Assembly (NCBI GenBank): GCA_023404095.1
Contig: JAEYDD010000072.1
Location: forward strand, 1-64,000
Source: Pseudomonadota bacterium
GTDB taxonomy: Bacteria > Pseudomonadota > Alphaproteobacteria > Rhizobiales > Rhizobiaceae
Length of the DNA stretch: 64,000 nucleotides
Direction of reading: 5' to 3'
Under the pieces are notes generated by a model that was not told the DNA's origin, did no database searches, and saw nothing but the letters and a program-made list of their open reading frames with translations. Shown one piece after another: positions 26,126 through 33,973 of this stretch. The position numbers and the translations under genes were made by a program. Each line of letters starts with the position of its first letter. The first letter of the stretch is position 1.

Positions 26126-26826
26126 TGGATCCGCTTCTCCTGCGCAAGCTGAACACCGAACGCCGTGCCCGACGGGCGGTCATCCACGTGACCGAACTCG
26201 GAGGCGGGCGCGACCGGATCGTACGCGAGGGCGACACCGTCGCAGGTCCGCTGGGTTCGGCGATCGATGCGGCGTTCCTTTCGGGAAGATCTGGCATCGT
26301 CGAGGCCGAAGGGCGGAATTTCTTCCTCAACGTCCATCTGCCGCCCGCCCGCATCGTCGTCATCGGCGCCGTTCATATCAGCCAGGCGCTGGCGGCCGTG
26401 GCAAAGGTCTCCGGCTATGATCTGTCCGTCATCGATCCCCGGACGGCCTTTGCCACCGAGGAGCGCTTCGCCGGCGTCGATCTTGTTGCGGACTGGCCCG
26501 AGGACGTGCTGAAGGTTCGCCCGCTCGACCGCTACACGGCGCTGGTGGCGGTCACGCATGATCCGAAGATCGACGATTTTCCTTTGAAGAGGGCGCTGGA
26601 GAGCGGATGCTTCTACGTCGGCGCGCTGGGCAGCCGCAAGACGCATGCCAGGCGCGTGGAGCGTCTGCTTGCTGCGGGCGTGCCGCAAGACATGCTGGAG
26701 CGCATAAGCGCGCCGATCGGGCTCGATATCGGTGCGACCAGCCCTGCCGAAATCGCCGTGGCGATCATGGCGGAAATCATCCAGGCGTTTCGCAGGCGCA
26801 ACCTGCGCGCGGAGGCGAAGCCATGA
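26125..26826 (+). CDS. XdhC/CoxF family protein, C-terminal Rossmann domain only
   Basis: A 233-residue protein matching the second domain of XdhC, with Rossmann-type 'IVVIGAVHISQALAAVAKVSGYDLSVIDPR', then 'VTHDPKIDD', 'YVGALGSRKTHARR' and 'IGLDIGATSPAEIAVAIMAEI'. The 100-residue N-terminal part is variable. With the preceding 114-residue protein it forms a split XdhC. Both start and stop overlap neighbours (TGATG before, ATGA after), so the proteins are probably made in equal amounts. Confidence 0.87.
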   Translation: MDPLLLRKLNTERRARRAVIHVTELGGGRDRIVREGDTVAGPLGSAIDAAFLSGRSGIVEAEGRNFFLNVHLPPARIVVIGAVHISQALAAVAKVSGYDLSVIDPRTAFATEERFAGVDLVADWPEDVLKVRPLDRYTALVAVTHDPKIDDFPLKRALESGCFYVGALGSRKTHARRVERLLAAGVPQDMLERISAPIGLDIGATSPAEIAVAIMAEIIQAFRRRNLRAEAKP

Positions 26827-28454
26827 TTTTCGGCGACATGCCTGCAGGCTCGGCCGCCGGCGCAATTCTGGCGCACGGCATAAGAGCCGAAGCGGTCTCG
26901 TTGTCCAAAGGGCATCGCCTTTCCGAGGACGACTGCCGGCGTCTGGTCGAGGCCGGCGTCCAGACCGTCATCGCAGTGCGGCTTGAGCCCGGCGATCTCG
27001 GCGAGGACGCGGCAGCGCAGCGCCTCGCCGAAGCCATCGGAACGGATCATATGCGGCTGAGTGCTGCGGCGACGGGTCGCGTCAATCTTCACGCTTCAGT
27101 CGACGGGCTGTTTCTGGCCGATCGCACGGCGATCGATCGCTTTAATCGCATCGATCCCGCCATCACGCTGGCGACCCTGCCCGATCATGCCTCTGTTCGG
27201 CCCGGCGACATGGTGGCGACGATCAAGATCATTCCGCTGGCGGTGCCGGAGGAGATCGTGGAACGGGCCGCGGCCATTCTGACAGGGGCAGACGCGTTAT
27301 TCGTCCGTCCCTTTCGTCCGCATCGCGTCGGGCTGGTAGCGACGGTCCTGCCGAACCTGAAGCCGTCCGTGATGGACAAGACGCGGCTGCTGCTGGAAAG
27401 CCGTCTTTCGCCGTCCGGTAGCCGGCTAAGCCATGAGGTGCGGATTCCACATGAGGCGCGCGCGCTTGCCAATGCGCTGGTCGATGCGGCGCGGGCCGAC
27501 GAACTGGTCATCGTCTTCGGCGCTTCGGCGGTATCGGATCACGACGACGTCATTCCGGCGGCGATCCGGCGGGCGGGCGGGCGTGTCGAGCACGTCGGCA
27601 TGCCGGTCGATCCGGGCAATCTGCTGGTGCTCGGATATATCGGTGCTACGCCGGTGATCGGCGCGCCGGGCTGCGCGCGCAGCCCGAAGGAGAACGGCTT
27701 CGACTGGGTGCTGGCGCGCATCCTGGCTGGGGAGAGGCCCGACCGAAGCGTGCTGACAGGGATGGGCGTCGGCGGCCTCCTTGCCGAAATTCCATCGAGA
27801 CCGCGGCCGCGCGACGCCAAGGAAGGGAGCCGACCGGGCGGAGAGCAGGCCGACCGGATCGCAATACTCGTCCTTGCCGCGGGGCAGGCCAGGCGGATGG
27901 GCTCTTCCGGCAAGCACAAGCTGCTTGCAGAATTCGACGGCAGTCCCCTCGTGCGCAGGTCGGTCGATGCAGCCCTTGCGGCGGGTGCGGAGCGCGTGGT
28001 CGTCGTGACCGGCCATCGCGCGCAGGAGGTGGAGGCAGCCATTTCCGGCCTGCCGGTCAGGATCGTCCGCAATGCGCTTTACGAAGAGGGAATGTCGACG
28101 TCGCTCAATGCCGGGATGGCGGCCGTGGAGGCTGAGTGCGGCGCCGTTCTGGTGCACCTGGCGGACATGCCGCGGGTCTCTGCCGGCGACCTGCGCCTAT
28201 TGCTGGCGGCCTTCCGCAAAGCCGGCGGGAACGTCGTCGTCCGCGCCGTCTCGGACGGCAAGCGCGGCAATCCGGTGATCCTGCCGCGCTCCACTTTTGC
28301 AGCGATCCGAAGGCTTTCCGGCGATGTCGGCGCGCGTCAGATCATCGAGACGTCCGGCCTTCCCGTCATCGATGTCGAGATCGGTTCGGCGGCGCACTTC
28401 GACGTGGATACGCCGGAAGCGGTGACGGAGGCCGGCGGCGTGTTGCGCGACTGA
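26823..28454 (+). CDS. Molybdopterin-binding domain fused to MobA-like nucleotidyltransferase
   Basis: A 543-residue two-domain protein. Residues 1-335 resemble the MoeA/MoaB-type molybdopterin-binding fold ('LVIVFGASAVSDHDDVIPAAI'). After a charged linker near residue 340, residues 345-543 form a MobA/MocA-type NTP transferase with 'ILVLAAGQARRMG', 'HKLLAEFDGSPLVRR', 'LVHLADMPRVS' and 'GKRGNPVILP'. MocA adds CMP to molybdopterin to make MCD, the cofactor of the xanthine oxidase/CO dehydrogenase family, which fits the XdhC and CoxDE neighbours. It overlaps the upstream gene by 4 bases and ends the cluster. Confidence 0.86.
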   Translation: MIFGDMPAGSAAGAILAHGIRAEAVSLSKGHRLSEDDCRRLVEAGVQTVIAVRLEPGDLGEDAAAQRLAEAIGTDHMRLSAAATGRVNLHASVDGLFLADRTAIDRFNRIDPAITLATLPDHASVRPGDMVATIKIIPLAVPEEIVERAAAILTGADALFVRPFRPHRVGLVATVLPNLKPSVMDKTRLLLESRLSPSGSRLSHEVRIPHEARALANALVDAARADELVIVFGASAVSDHDDVIPAAIRRAGGRVEHVGMPVDPGNLLVLGYIGATPVIGAPGCARSPKENGFDWVLARILAGERPDRSVLTGMGVGGLLAEIPSRPRPRDAKEGSRPGGEQADRIAILVLAAGQARRMGSSGKHKLLAEFDGSPLVRRSVDAALAAGAERVVVVTGHRAQEVEAAISGLPVRIVRNALYEEGMSTSLNAGMAAVEAECGAVLVHLADMPRVSAGDLRLLLAAFRKAGGNVVVRAVSDGKRGNPVILPRSTFAAIRRLSGDVGARQIIETSGLPVIDVEIGSAAHFDVDTPEAVTEAGGVLRD

Positions 28455-28584
28455 GCGGAAGACACGTTGTTTTCATCTGGATTTTTGCCGAAAATATGCG
28501 CAAGTTCAACGCCTTGCCCTCAGAGTGCGCGGGCGAGCGCGCGGTCTTTTCCGCGCAATGTTGGAGCGGGCGGAGGTGCCGGGC

Positions 28585-28917
28585 ATGGACAATGGTGCGA
28601 TCGAGGAGATGTTCCAGTCACTGGGGCCGGTCACGATCAAGCGCATGTTCGGCGGCAAGGGCATCTATGTCGGCGACCTGATCGTCGCGCTCGAAGTCGA
28701 TGGCGAAGTGCTCCTGAAGGCCGACGAGGTGACGATCCCCGAATTCGAGCTCTCCGGAAGTCGCCAGTGGGTCTATGCCGGCAAGAAGACGGGCGCGCCG
28801 TTGAGGATGCCCTACTGGAGCATCCCCGAGGATGCGTTCGACGATCCGGATCTGATGGCGGAATGGGTGCGTCTGGCGCTCGATGCAGCGTTGAGGGCCA
28901 ATCCGGACAAGCGCTGA
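28585..28917 (+). CDS. TfoX/Sxy N-terminal domain protein
   Basis: A 110-residue protein containing only the TfoX N-terminal domain ('MFQSLGPVTIKRMFGGKGIYVGDLIVALEVDGEVLLKAD' region), without the C-terminal domain of the competence regulator TfoX/Sxy. Single-domain relatives are widespread in rhizobia and their function is unknown. I use the ATG at 28585 with GGAGG 8 bases upstream; an upstream in-frame start (28525) would add a poor N-terminus. It converges with the NUDIX gene, 65 bases away. Confidence 0.83.
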   Translation: MDNGAIEEMFQSLGPVTIKRMFGGKGIYVGDLIVALEVDGEVLLKADEVTIPEFELSGSRQWVYAGKKTGAPLRMPYWSIPEDAFDDPDLMAEWVRLALDAALRANPDKR

Positions 28918-28982
28918 GATGCCGCCTGACGGGGCTCTCGATAGAGGGGGAGGCAAGCTGTCTCGCACCCCGACACCCGGCA

Positions 28983-29408
28983 TCAACCGCGGGCGTCTCG
29001 TTCCAGCAAGGCTGTAACTGCCGCTGCGGTAAAACGCGACAGCGGACCTGGCAGCCGGTCGAGCGCGAACCAGCCGAATTCCGGCAGCTTGTCCGGTTCC
29101 ATCACCTTCGGCTCGCCGGAAAAATCGTCACAGACATAGATGACGGAAAGCCAGTGCTGGCGGTCAGCGTCGATGATCTGTTCGGACAGGCAAAGAAAAT
29201 CGATCCGACCGAAATCAAGTCCGGTTTCCTCCGCGGCCTCGCGGCGCGCGGCATCGGCGGAATGCTCCATGTGGTCGACCTTGCCGCCTACGATGTTCCA
29301 ATGGCCGGCTTCGGGCGGCCGGGTCCGGCGATAGAGCAGCAGCTTGCCATCGCGCACGATCGCAAGCCCGCAGCCTACGCCGGGGACGTCAATGCCTGGA
29401 ACGGGCAT
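28983..29408 (-). CDS. NUDIX hydrolase
   Basis: A 141-residue pyrophosphohydrolase with a complete Nudix box: 'GKVDHMEHSADAARREAAEETGLD' region matches GX5EX7REUXEEXGU, about residues 43-65. N-terminal 'GVGCGLAIVRDGKLLLYRR' is the usual first strand. Substrate (a nucleoside diphosphate-X compound) is not predictable. It begins 10 bases after the stop of the DEAD-box helicase gene on the same strand. Confidence 0.87.
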   Translation of the reverse strand: MPVPGIDVPGVGCGLAIVRDGKLLLYRRTRPPEAGHWNIVGGKVDHMEHSADAARREAAEETGLDFGRIDFLCLSEQIIDADRQHWLSVIYVCDDFSGEPKVMEPDKLPEFGWFALDRLPGPLSRFTAAAVTALLERDARG

Positions 29409-29418
29409 GGGAGAACAA

Positions 29419-30939
29419 TTAGGCCTTGCCGGCGATCAGCATGAAGGCGGGGATGTCGTCGCCGAAGCCGACCGGTGTCGGGCCGTCGTCCTCGTCGCGA
29501 CGATAACGGTTGCGACGGTCGCGGTTGTCGTCGTTGGCAGGACGCTGGTTGCGTACCGGCTGGCTCGGCCTGTTTTCGTTCCGGCGTTCTGCTTTCACGG
29601 TATCGCTCCCTTTGTCCGCCACGATGGCTTCCTTGCCATTGTCGTCGCGACGGTTGTCGCTTTTATGACTGTTTGTGCGTTCGCGATCACCGCGTTCGCG
29701 TTCGGCGCCCCGCTCACCCCGTTCGCTCCGGTCACGCTCGCCACGCTCACGGCCGCGGCCCCTGCGCGGCTTCTCGCGTTCTTCGCTTTCCATGGGCGCG
29801 GGAAGTTCCGAAAGGTCGCCGTCGAGCCATTCGACCTTCTGCTCGATCAGTTTCTCGATGGCCTCGGAGAACTTGGTGTCGCGCTTGGTCACGAGCGTGA
29901 AGGCGGCGCCCGAGCGGCCGGCGCGGCCGGTACGGCCGATACGGTGGACGTAGTCCTCCGCGTGGATCGGCACGTCGAAATTGAAGACGTGGCTGACGGC
30001 GGGGATGTCGAGGCCGCGGGCGGCAACGTCGGAGGCGACGAGCAGCTTGATGTTGCCGTCCTTGAAGTTCGCCAGCATCGTCATGCGAGAGCGCTGGTCC
30101 ATGTCGCCATGCAGCGCGCCGACGGAGAAGCCGTGGCGGTCGAGCGATCGGAAGAGATCGGCCACATCCTTCTTGCGGTTGCAGAAGATGATGGCGTTCG
30201 TCAGGTCGTCCTGGGCGCGGATCAGATCGCGCAGCTTGGCGCGCTTCTCGTAGTCCTTGGCGTGGGCCGCCACGAACCGCTGCGTCACCGTCTTGGCGGT
30301 CGAGGACGGGCGGGCGACTTCGATACGCTCCGGATTCTGCAGGAAGCGGTCGGCCAGCTTCTGGATTTCCGGCGGCATGGTGGCCGAGAAGAACAGTGTC
30401 TGGCGCGTGAAGGGGATCAGTTTGGCGATGCGCTCGATGTCGGGAATGAAGCCCATGTCGAGCATGCGGTCGGCTTCGTCGATGACGAGCACTTCGACGC
30501 CGGTCATCAGCAGTTTGCCGCGCTCGCAATGATCGAGCAGGCGGCCGGGGGTGCAGATCAGGACATCGGCGCCGCGCTCAAGCTTGCGATCCTGCTCGTC
30601 GAACGAAACGCCACCGATCAGGAGCGCAACGTTGAGCTTGTGGTTCTTACCGTACTTGTCGAAGTTCTCCGCCACCTGGGCGGCCAGTTCGCGGGTCGGC
30701 TCCAGGATCAGCGTGCGTGGCATGCGAGCGCGGGCGCGGCCCTTCTCCAGCAGCGTCAGCATCGGCAACACGAAGGAAGCGGTCTTGCCCGTACCCGTCT
30801 GTGCGATGCCGAGAATATCGCGGCGCTGCAGGGCAGGCGGGATCGCGCCGGCCTGGATCGGGGTGGGGATCGTGTAGCCCGCGTCGGTGACTGCGGAAAG
30901 TACCTTTTGGCTCAAGCCAAGATCAGAAAAAGTGGTCAA
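29419..30939 (-). CDS. DEAD-box ATP-dependent RNA helicase
   Basis: A 506-residue protein of the RhlE-like group. Motifs in order: Q-motif 'TPIQAGAIP', I 'AQTGTGKT', Ia 'PTRELAAQ', II 'DEAD' (VIDEADRMLDMGF), III 'SAT', VI 'HRIGRTGRAGRSG'. After about residue 380 a charged Arg/Glu/Asn-rich tail (GRERGERDRSERG type) likely binds RNA. I prefer the TTG at 30939 (LTTFSDLGLSQ...), matching the usual start of the family; an ATG at 31017 would add 26 unconserved residues. Cold- or stress-related RNA remodelling is the usual role. Confidence 0.9.
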   Translation of the reverse strand: MTTFSDLGLSQKVLSAVTDAGYTIPTPIQAGAIPPALQRRDILGIAQTGTGKTASFVLPMLTLLEKGRARARMPRTLILEPTRELAAQVAENFDKYGKNHKLNVALLIGGVSFDEQDRKLERGADVLICTPGRLLDHCERGKLLMTGVEVLVIDEADRMLDMGFIPDIERIAKLIPFTRQTLFFSATMPPEIQKLADRFLQNPERIEVARPSSTAKTVTQRFVAAHAKDYEKRAKLRDLIRAQDDLTNAIIFCNRKKDVADLFRSLDRHGFSVGALHGDMDQRSRMTMLANFKDGNIKLLVASDVAARGLDIPAVSHVFNFDVPIHAEDYVHRIGRTGRAGRSGAAFTLVTKRDTKFSEAIEKLIEQKVEWLDGDLSELPAPMESEEREKPRRGRGRERGERDRSERGERGAERERGDRERTNSHKSDNRRDDNGKEAIVADKGSDTVKAERRNENRPSQPVRNQRPANDDNRDRRNRYRRDEDDGPTPVGFGDDIPAFMLIAGKA

Positions 30940-31117
30940 AGGGAAATCTGTTTCCGTTCCGGTTCTGGCGAACGCTTGGGGTTTCAGCTTTTGTCGTGGC
31001 CGCTGGATGCAGCGCACATATGCTGAAAGCGCCGGAAAGTCAAGGAAACGCGCGGTTATTGAAGATTTGCAAGTAAAACGGGTGCGAATTGCGTTCGCCG
31101 CATCCCGTCCGATCCCG

Positions 31118-32455
31118 TCAGTTCATGTAGTCCGAGAGCTTCATGCCAGCGGAGAGGAAGCGGCCCGGGTCGGTTGCGCGGCCGTCCCGGCGAACCTCGT
31201 AGTGAAGGTGCGGACCGGTCGAGCGGCCGGTCGTCCCCGACAGTCCGATGGCATCACCGGTGTCGACCGTGTCGCCCGACTTGACGAGCGTGCGGGACAG
31301 ATGGGCGTAGCGCGTGACGATGCCGTTTCCGTGGTCGATCTCGACGAGAATGCCATAGCCGCCGCTGCGCCCCGCCGTCAGCACCGTTCCGGCGCCCGTG
31401 GCGCGGACCTCGCTGCCCGTCGGCAGGCGGAAGTCGATGCCGGCATGCAGCGCCAGGCGACCGAGGAAGGGATCTGTGCGATTGCCAAAGCGGCTGGTGA
31501 TCTGGCTGCCGGGCGACGGGTTGGCGAAGGGCAGCCTGCGGGCCGTCTCGCGCATCTGGTCGAGGCGGTTGAGGGCCGTGTCGAGGCCACCGAGCGTTTG
31601 CTCGAAACTGTCGCTCGCCACCGGCTCGATGAACGGGCCACCGATGGCGTCGGCGGCTTCTGTGGACGTATCGGCGACCTCGATGCCGGTCCGGTTCAGG
31701 ATGGACTCGATCGCGTCCGCAGTCTGTTCGGCGCCGGCCGTCAGCGCCTGGATGCGCGACAATTGCTGGCGTTCGATGTCCTTCAGCGAAAGCGTCACTC
31801 TGGAAAACATCCGGTCGGCGCGGTCGGCAACTGATTCGCCTGTGCCGGCAGAGGGAGCGGCGTAGGAAAGCGCAGAGAGGGAGGCCTGCTTGGCCCCACC
31901 GTCGTCGCGTCCGAGCAGCCTGTCGATGGCCTTCTGTCCTGCGGAGGCCTGACGATCGTATGCCGGCGCCGGCTCGCCGTCAGGCGCGGGATTGGCTTCC
32001 GGGGTGGCGGAGAGACCGGCGTTGCCGGCGCGGTTCAAAAGCGTATCGAGCTTGCCGTTTCGCTCCGTCAGCGCCAGTTGCTGCCGGAAGAGCTTTTCGA
32101 CCCTTTCCTCGACAACCTGCTGATCGAGGAGTTGCCGGCTGGTGACCCGGTCGACCTGGGCTCTCAGGGAGGAAATGCGGTCCTCGTAGTCGTGCTGCAT
32201 GCGCGCCTGCCGCGCCATCGTCGCACCGATCAGCCCGTCGCGAAGGACCAGGTAGGAGGTTGCTGCAAGGTAGCCTATCGTGAACATGCCGGCGACGGAG
32301 AAGGCGATGGCCGTCATCCAGGGGCGGACGGTCATGTGGCGAACGCGATCGCCGCTCGCCAGAATGATCAGGTGTTGCTTCTCACGTTTGCCGAAGACGC
32401 GATTTTCCGGACGATCCGCCAACACAACCCCCGACAACCTATGAGTCTGTCCCAC
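31118..32455 (-). CDS. M23 family metallopeptidase (LytM domain) with N-terminal membrane anchor
   Basis: A 445-residue envelope protein. A single hydrophobic segment at about residues 47-70 anchors it, followed by a coiled-coil-rich periplasmic part (about 85-150) and a C-terminal LytM domain, with 'LHAGIDFRLPTG' and 'GPHLHYEVRRDG' giving the zinc ligands H-x3-D and H-x-H. All zinc ligands seem present, so it may cut peptidoglycan cross-links or regulate amidases. It lies downstream of DUF455 and bcp on the same strand. The 100-base gap at 31018-31117 to the helicase gene holds no recognisable feature. Confidence 0.87.
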   Translation of the reverse strand: MGQTHRLSGVVLADRPENRVFGKREKQHLIILASGDRVRHMTVRPWMTAIAFSVAGMFTIGYLAATSYLVLRDGLIGATMARQARMQHDYEDRISSLRAQVDRVTSRQLLDQQVVEERVEKLFRQQLALTERNGKLDTLLNRAGNAGLSATPEANPAPDGEPAPAYDRQASAGQKAIDRLLGRDDGGAKQASLSALSYAAPSAGTGESVADRADRMFSRVTLSLKDIERQQLSRIQALTAGAEQTADAIESILNRTGIEVADTSTEAADAIGGPFIEPVASDSFEQTLGGLDTALNRLDQMRETARRLPFANPSPGSQITSRFGNRTDPFLGRLALHAGIDFRLPTGSEVRATGAGTVLTAGRSGGYGILVEIDHGNGIVTRYAHLSRTLVKSGDTVDTGDAIGLSGTTGRSTGPHLHYEVRRDGRATDPGRFLSAGMKLSDYMN

Positions 32456-32511
32456 ACTTGCCGGAAATTACACACTGTTAAGGTTAACAAAGGCTTGATG
32501 CCGGTGCGACG

Positions 32512-33357
32512 CTAGCTCTGGCTGACGGCGACAAGGCTGCGGTAGAAGGACGGCGTCAGGCCGGCTTCGGCGCGCGCCACGTCGTTGAAGGGAGCCTTGA
32601 GCGAACCGCGGAAGTTCGCTCGCACCAGATCCCTGAACGTGGCGGAAGGGTCCTTCCTCTCCCTTGCGCAGAGGAAGCGGAACCATTTGGCACCAACGGC
32701 GACGTGCCCCTTCTCGTCGTTGTAGATGATATCGAGGATTTCGGCGCTTTCGGTGTCGCCTGTCTCCCGCATCTTTTCCTGCAGCACCGGTGTCACATCC
32801 AGCCCGCGCGCCTCGAGGATCAGCGGTACGACGGCCAGCCGCGCGGTGAGATCGTTGCGCGTGCTGTGGGCTGCCTGCCAAAGGCCGTCATGGGCGGGCA
32901 GGTCGCCATAGTCGGCGCCCAGCGTGCGCAACCGGTCGCGGATCAGCCGGAAGTGCTTGGCCTCTTCGAAGGCGACCTGCATCCAGCCGTCGAAAAAGGA
33001 ATGCGGCACGCGTTCGGTGGTGAACCGCGCGACGATATCGAGCGCCAGATCGATCGCGTTGAGTTCGATGTGTGCCAGCGCATGCAGCAGCGCGATCCGT
33101 CCGCTGAGGGTGTGAAGCGAGCGCTTCTTCATGTTTTTCGGTGGGACCAGCTCCGGCTTGTCCGGGCGGCCGGGACGCTCGGGCAGGGCCGGGTCGAGCG
33201 GAGAGCGGACGGAAAGCGTGCGCGCGAACCATCGCCGCGCAGTTTCCTGCGCAAGTTCGGTCTTCATGTCGAGATCGGCGGAAAGGATAGCTAGCGTAGC
33301 ACCCCCACGCAGGCTTTCGATCTTCGGTACTTGTCTTATTTCAGTTGCATGCGGCAT
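32512..33357 (-). CDS. DUF455 ferritin-like domain protein
   Basis: A 281-residue protein with an all-helical ferritin-like core. 'HALAHIELNAIDLALDI', 'FEEAKHFRLIRDRL' and 'YNDEKGHVAVGAKWF' carry E-x6-Y-like and E-x2-H metal-site residues, matching DUF455 (COG2833). A di-iron role is inferred; the function in rhizobia is unknown. It begins one base after the bcp stop, so the two are co-transcribed, which may link it to peroxide or iron handling. Confidence 0.83.
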   Translation of the reverse strand: MPHATEIRQVPKIESLRGGATLAILSADLDMKTELAQETARRWFARTLSVRSPLDPALPERPGRPDKPELVPPKNMKKRSLHTLSGRIALLHALAHIELNAIDLALDIVARFTTERVPHSFFDGWMQVAFEEAKHFRLIRDRLRTLGADYGDLPAHDGLWQAAHSTRNDLTARLAVVPLILEARGLDVTPVLQEKMRETGDTESAEILDIIYNDEKGHVAVGAKWFRFLCARERKDPSATFRDLVRANFRGSLKAPFNDVARAEAGLTPSFYRSLVAVSQS

Positions 33358-33358
33358 T

Positions 33359-33829
33359 TTATTGAAGTTCTTTTACGGCATCCAGTACGGCCTCGGCGTG
33401 GCCCTCGACCTTCACCTTCGGCCAGATTTTTGCAATGCGGCCGTCCTTGTCGATGAGGAAGGTGGTTCGCTCCACGCCCATATAGGTGCGGCCGTACATG
33501 CTCTTTTCCTTCCAGACGCCGTACGCTTCGAGCACCTGATGGTCCTCGTCCGAAAGAAGCCTGACCTTCAGATCGTGCTTGACCTTGAAGCGGTCGTGTT
33601 TCTTGACCGGATCGGGCGAAATGCCGAGAACCGCGGCACCGGAGGCTTCGAACTGGTCCAGAAGCGCCGAGAAGGCAACGTTTTCGACCGTGCAGCCTTG
33701 GGTGTCGTCCTTGGGATAGAAAAACAGGACCACCGGTTTTCCCCGCAGGCCGGCCAGTTCCACCTGACCGCCACCATCAGCCGGCAGCGTGAAATCGGGC
33801 GCCTGCTTGCCTTCCGCCAATTCTGCCAT
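33359..33829 (-). CDS. bcp: Thiol peroxidase of the Bcp/PrxQ family (1-Cys type)
   Basis: A 156-residue peroxiredoxin reducing peroxides with thioredoxin or another thiol. The peroxidatic cysteine is C46 in 'PKDDTQGCTVEN'. E. coli Bcp has a resolving Cys five residues later (CTxExC type); here that position is valine and the whole protein has only one Cys, so it must use an outside thiol. 'ERTTFLIDKDGRIAKIW' is the normal C-terminal block. It is divergent from the long AsmA-like gene. Confidence 0.93.
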   Translation of the reverse strand: MAELAEGKQAPDFTLPADGGGQVELAGLRGKPVVLFFYPKDDTQGCTVENVAFSALLDQFEASGAAVLGISPDPVKKHDRFKVKHDLKVRLLSDEDHQVLEAYGVWKEKSMYGRTYMGVERTTFLIDKDGRIAKIWPKVKVEGHAEAVLDAVKELQ

Positions 33830-33973
33830 GGTATTTCCTTTCTTTGGACAGGATTTTCCGTCATGCGGGACCGATCCCCGGTATATAGTCCCTGCGGGAA
33901 TCGTCCAGCCACAATCAGTCGATTGCCGTGCCGACGATACTCACGCCGACATGAGGAACGGAACAACCGCGAC

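Noticed and set aside
30940..31017. ATG start at 31017 for the DEAD-box helicase
   Set aside because: Adds 26 residues not seen in the family; the TTG at 30939 fits the usual N-terminus, although its ribosome site is weak.
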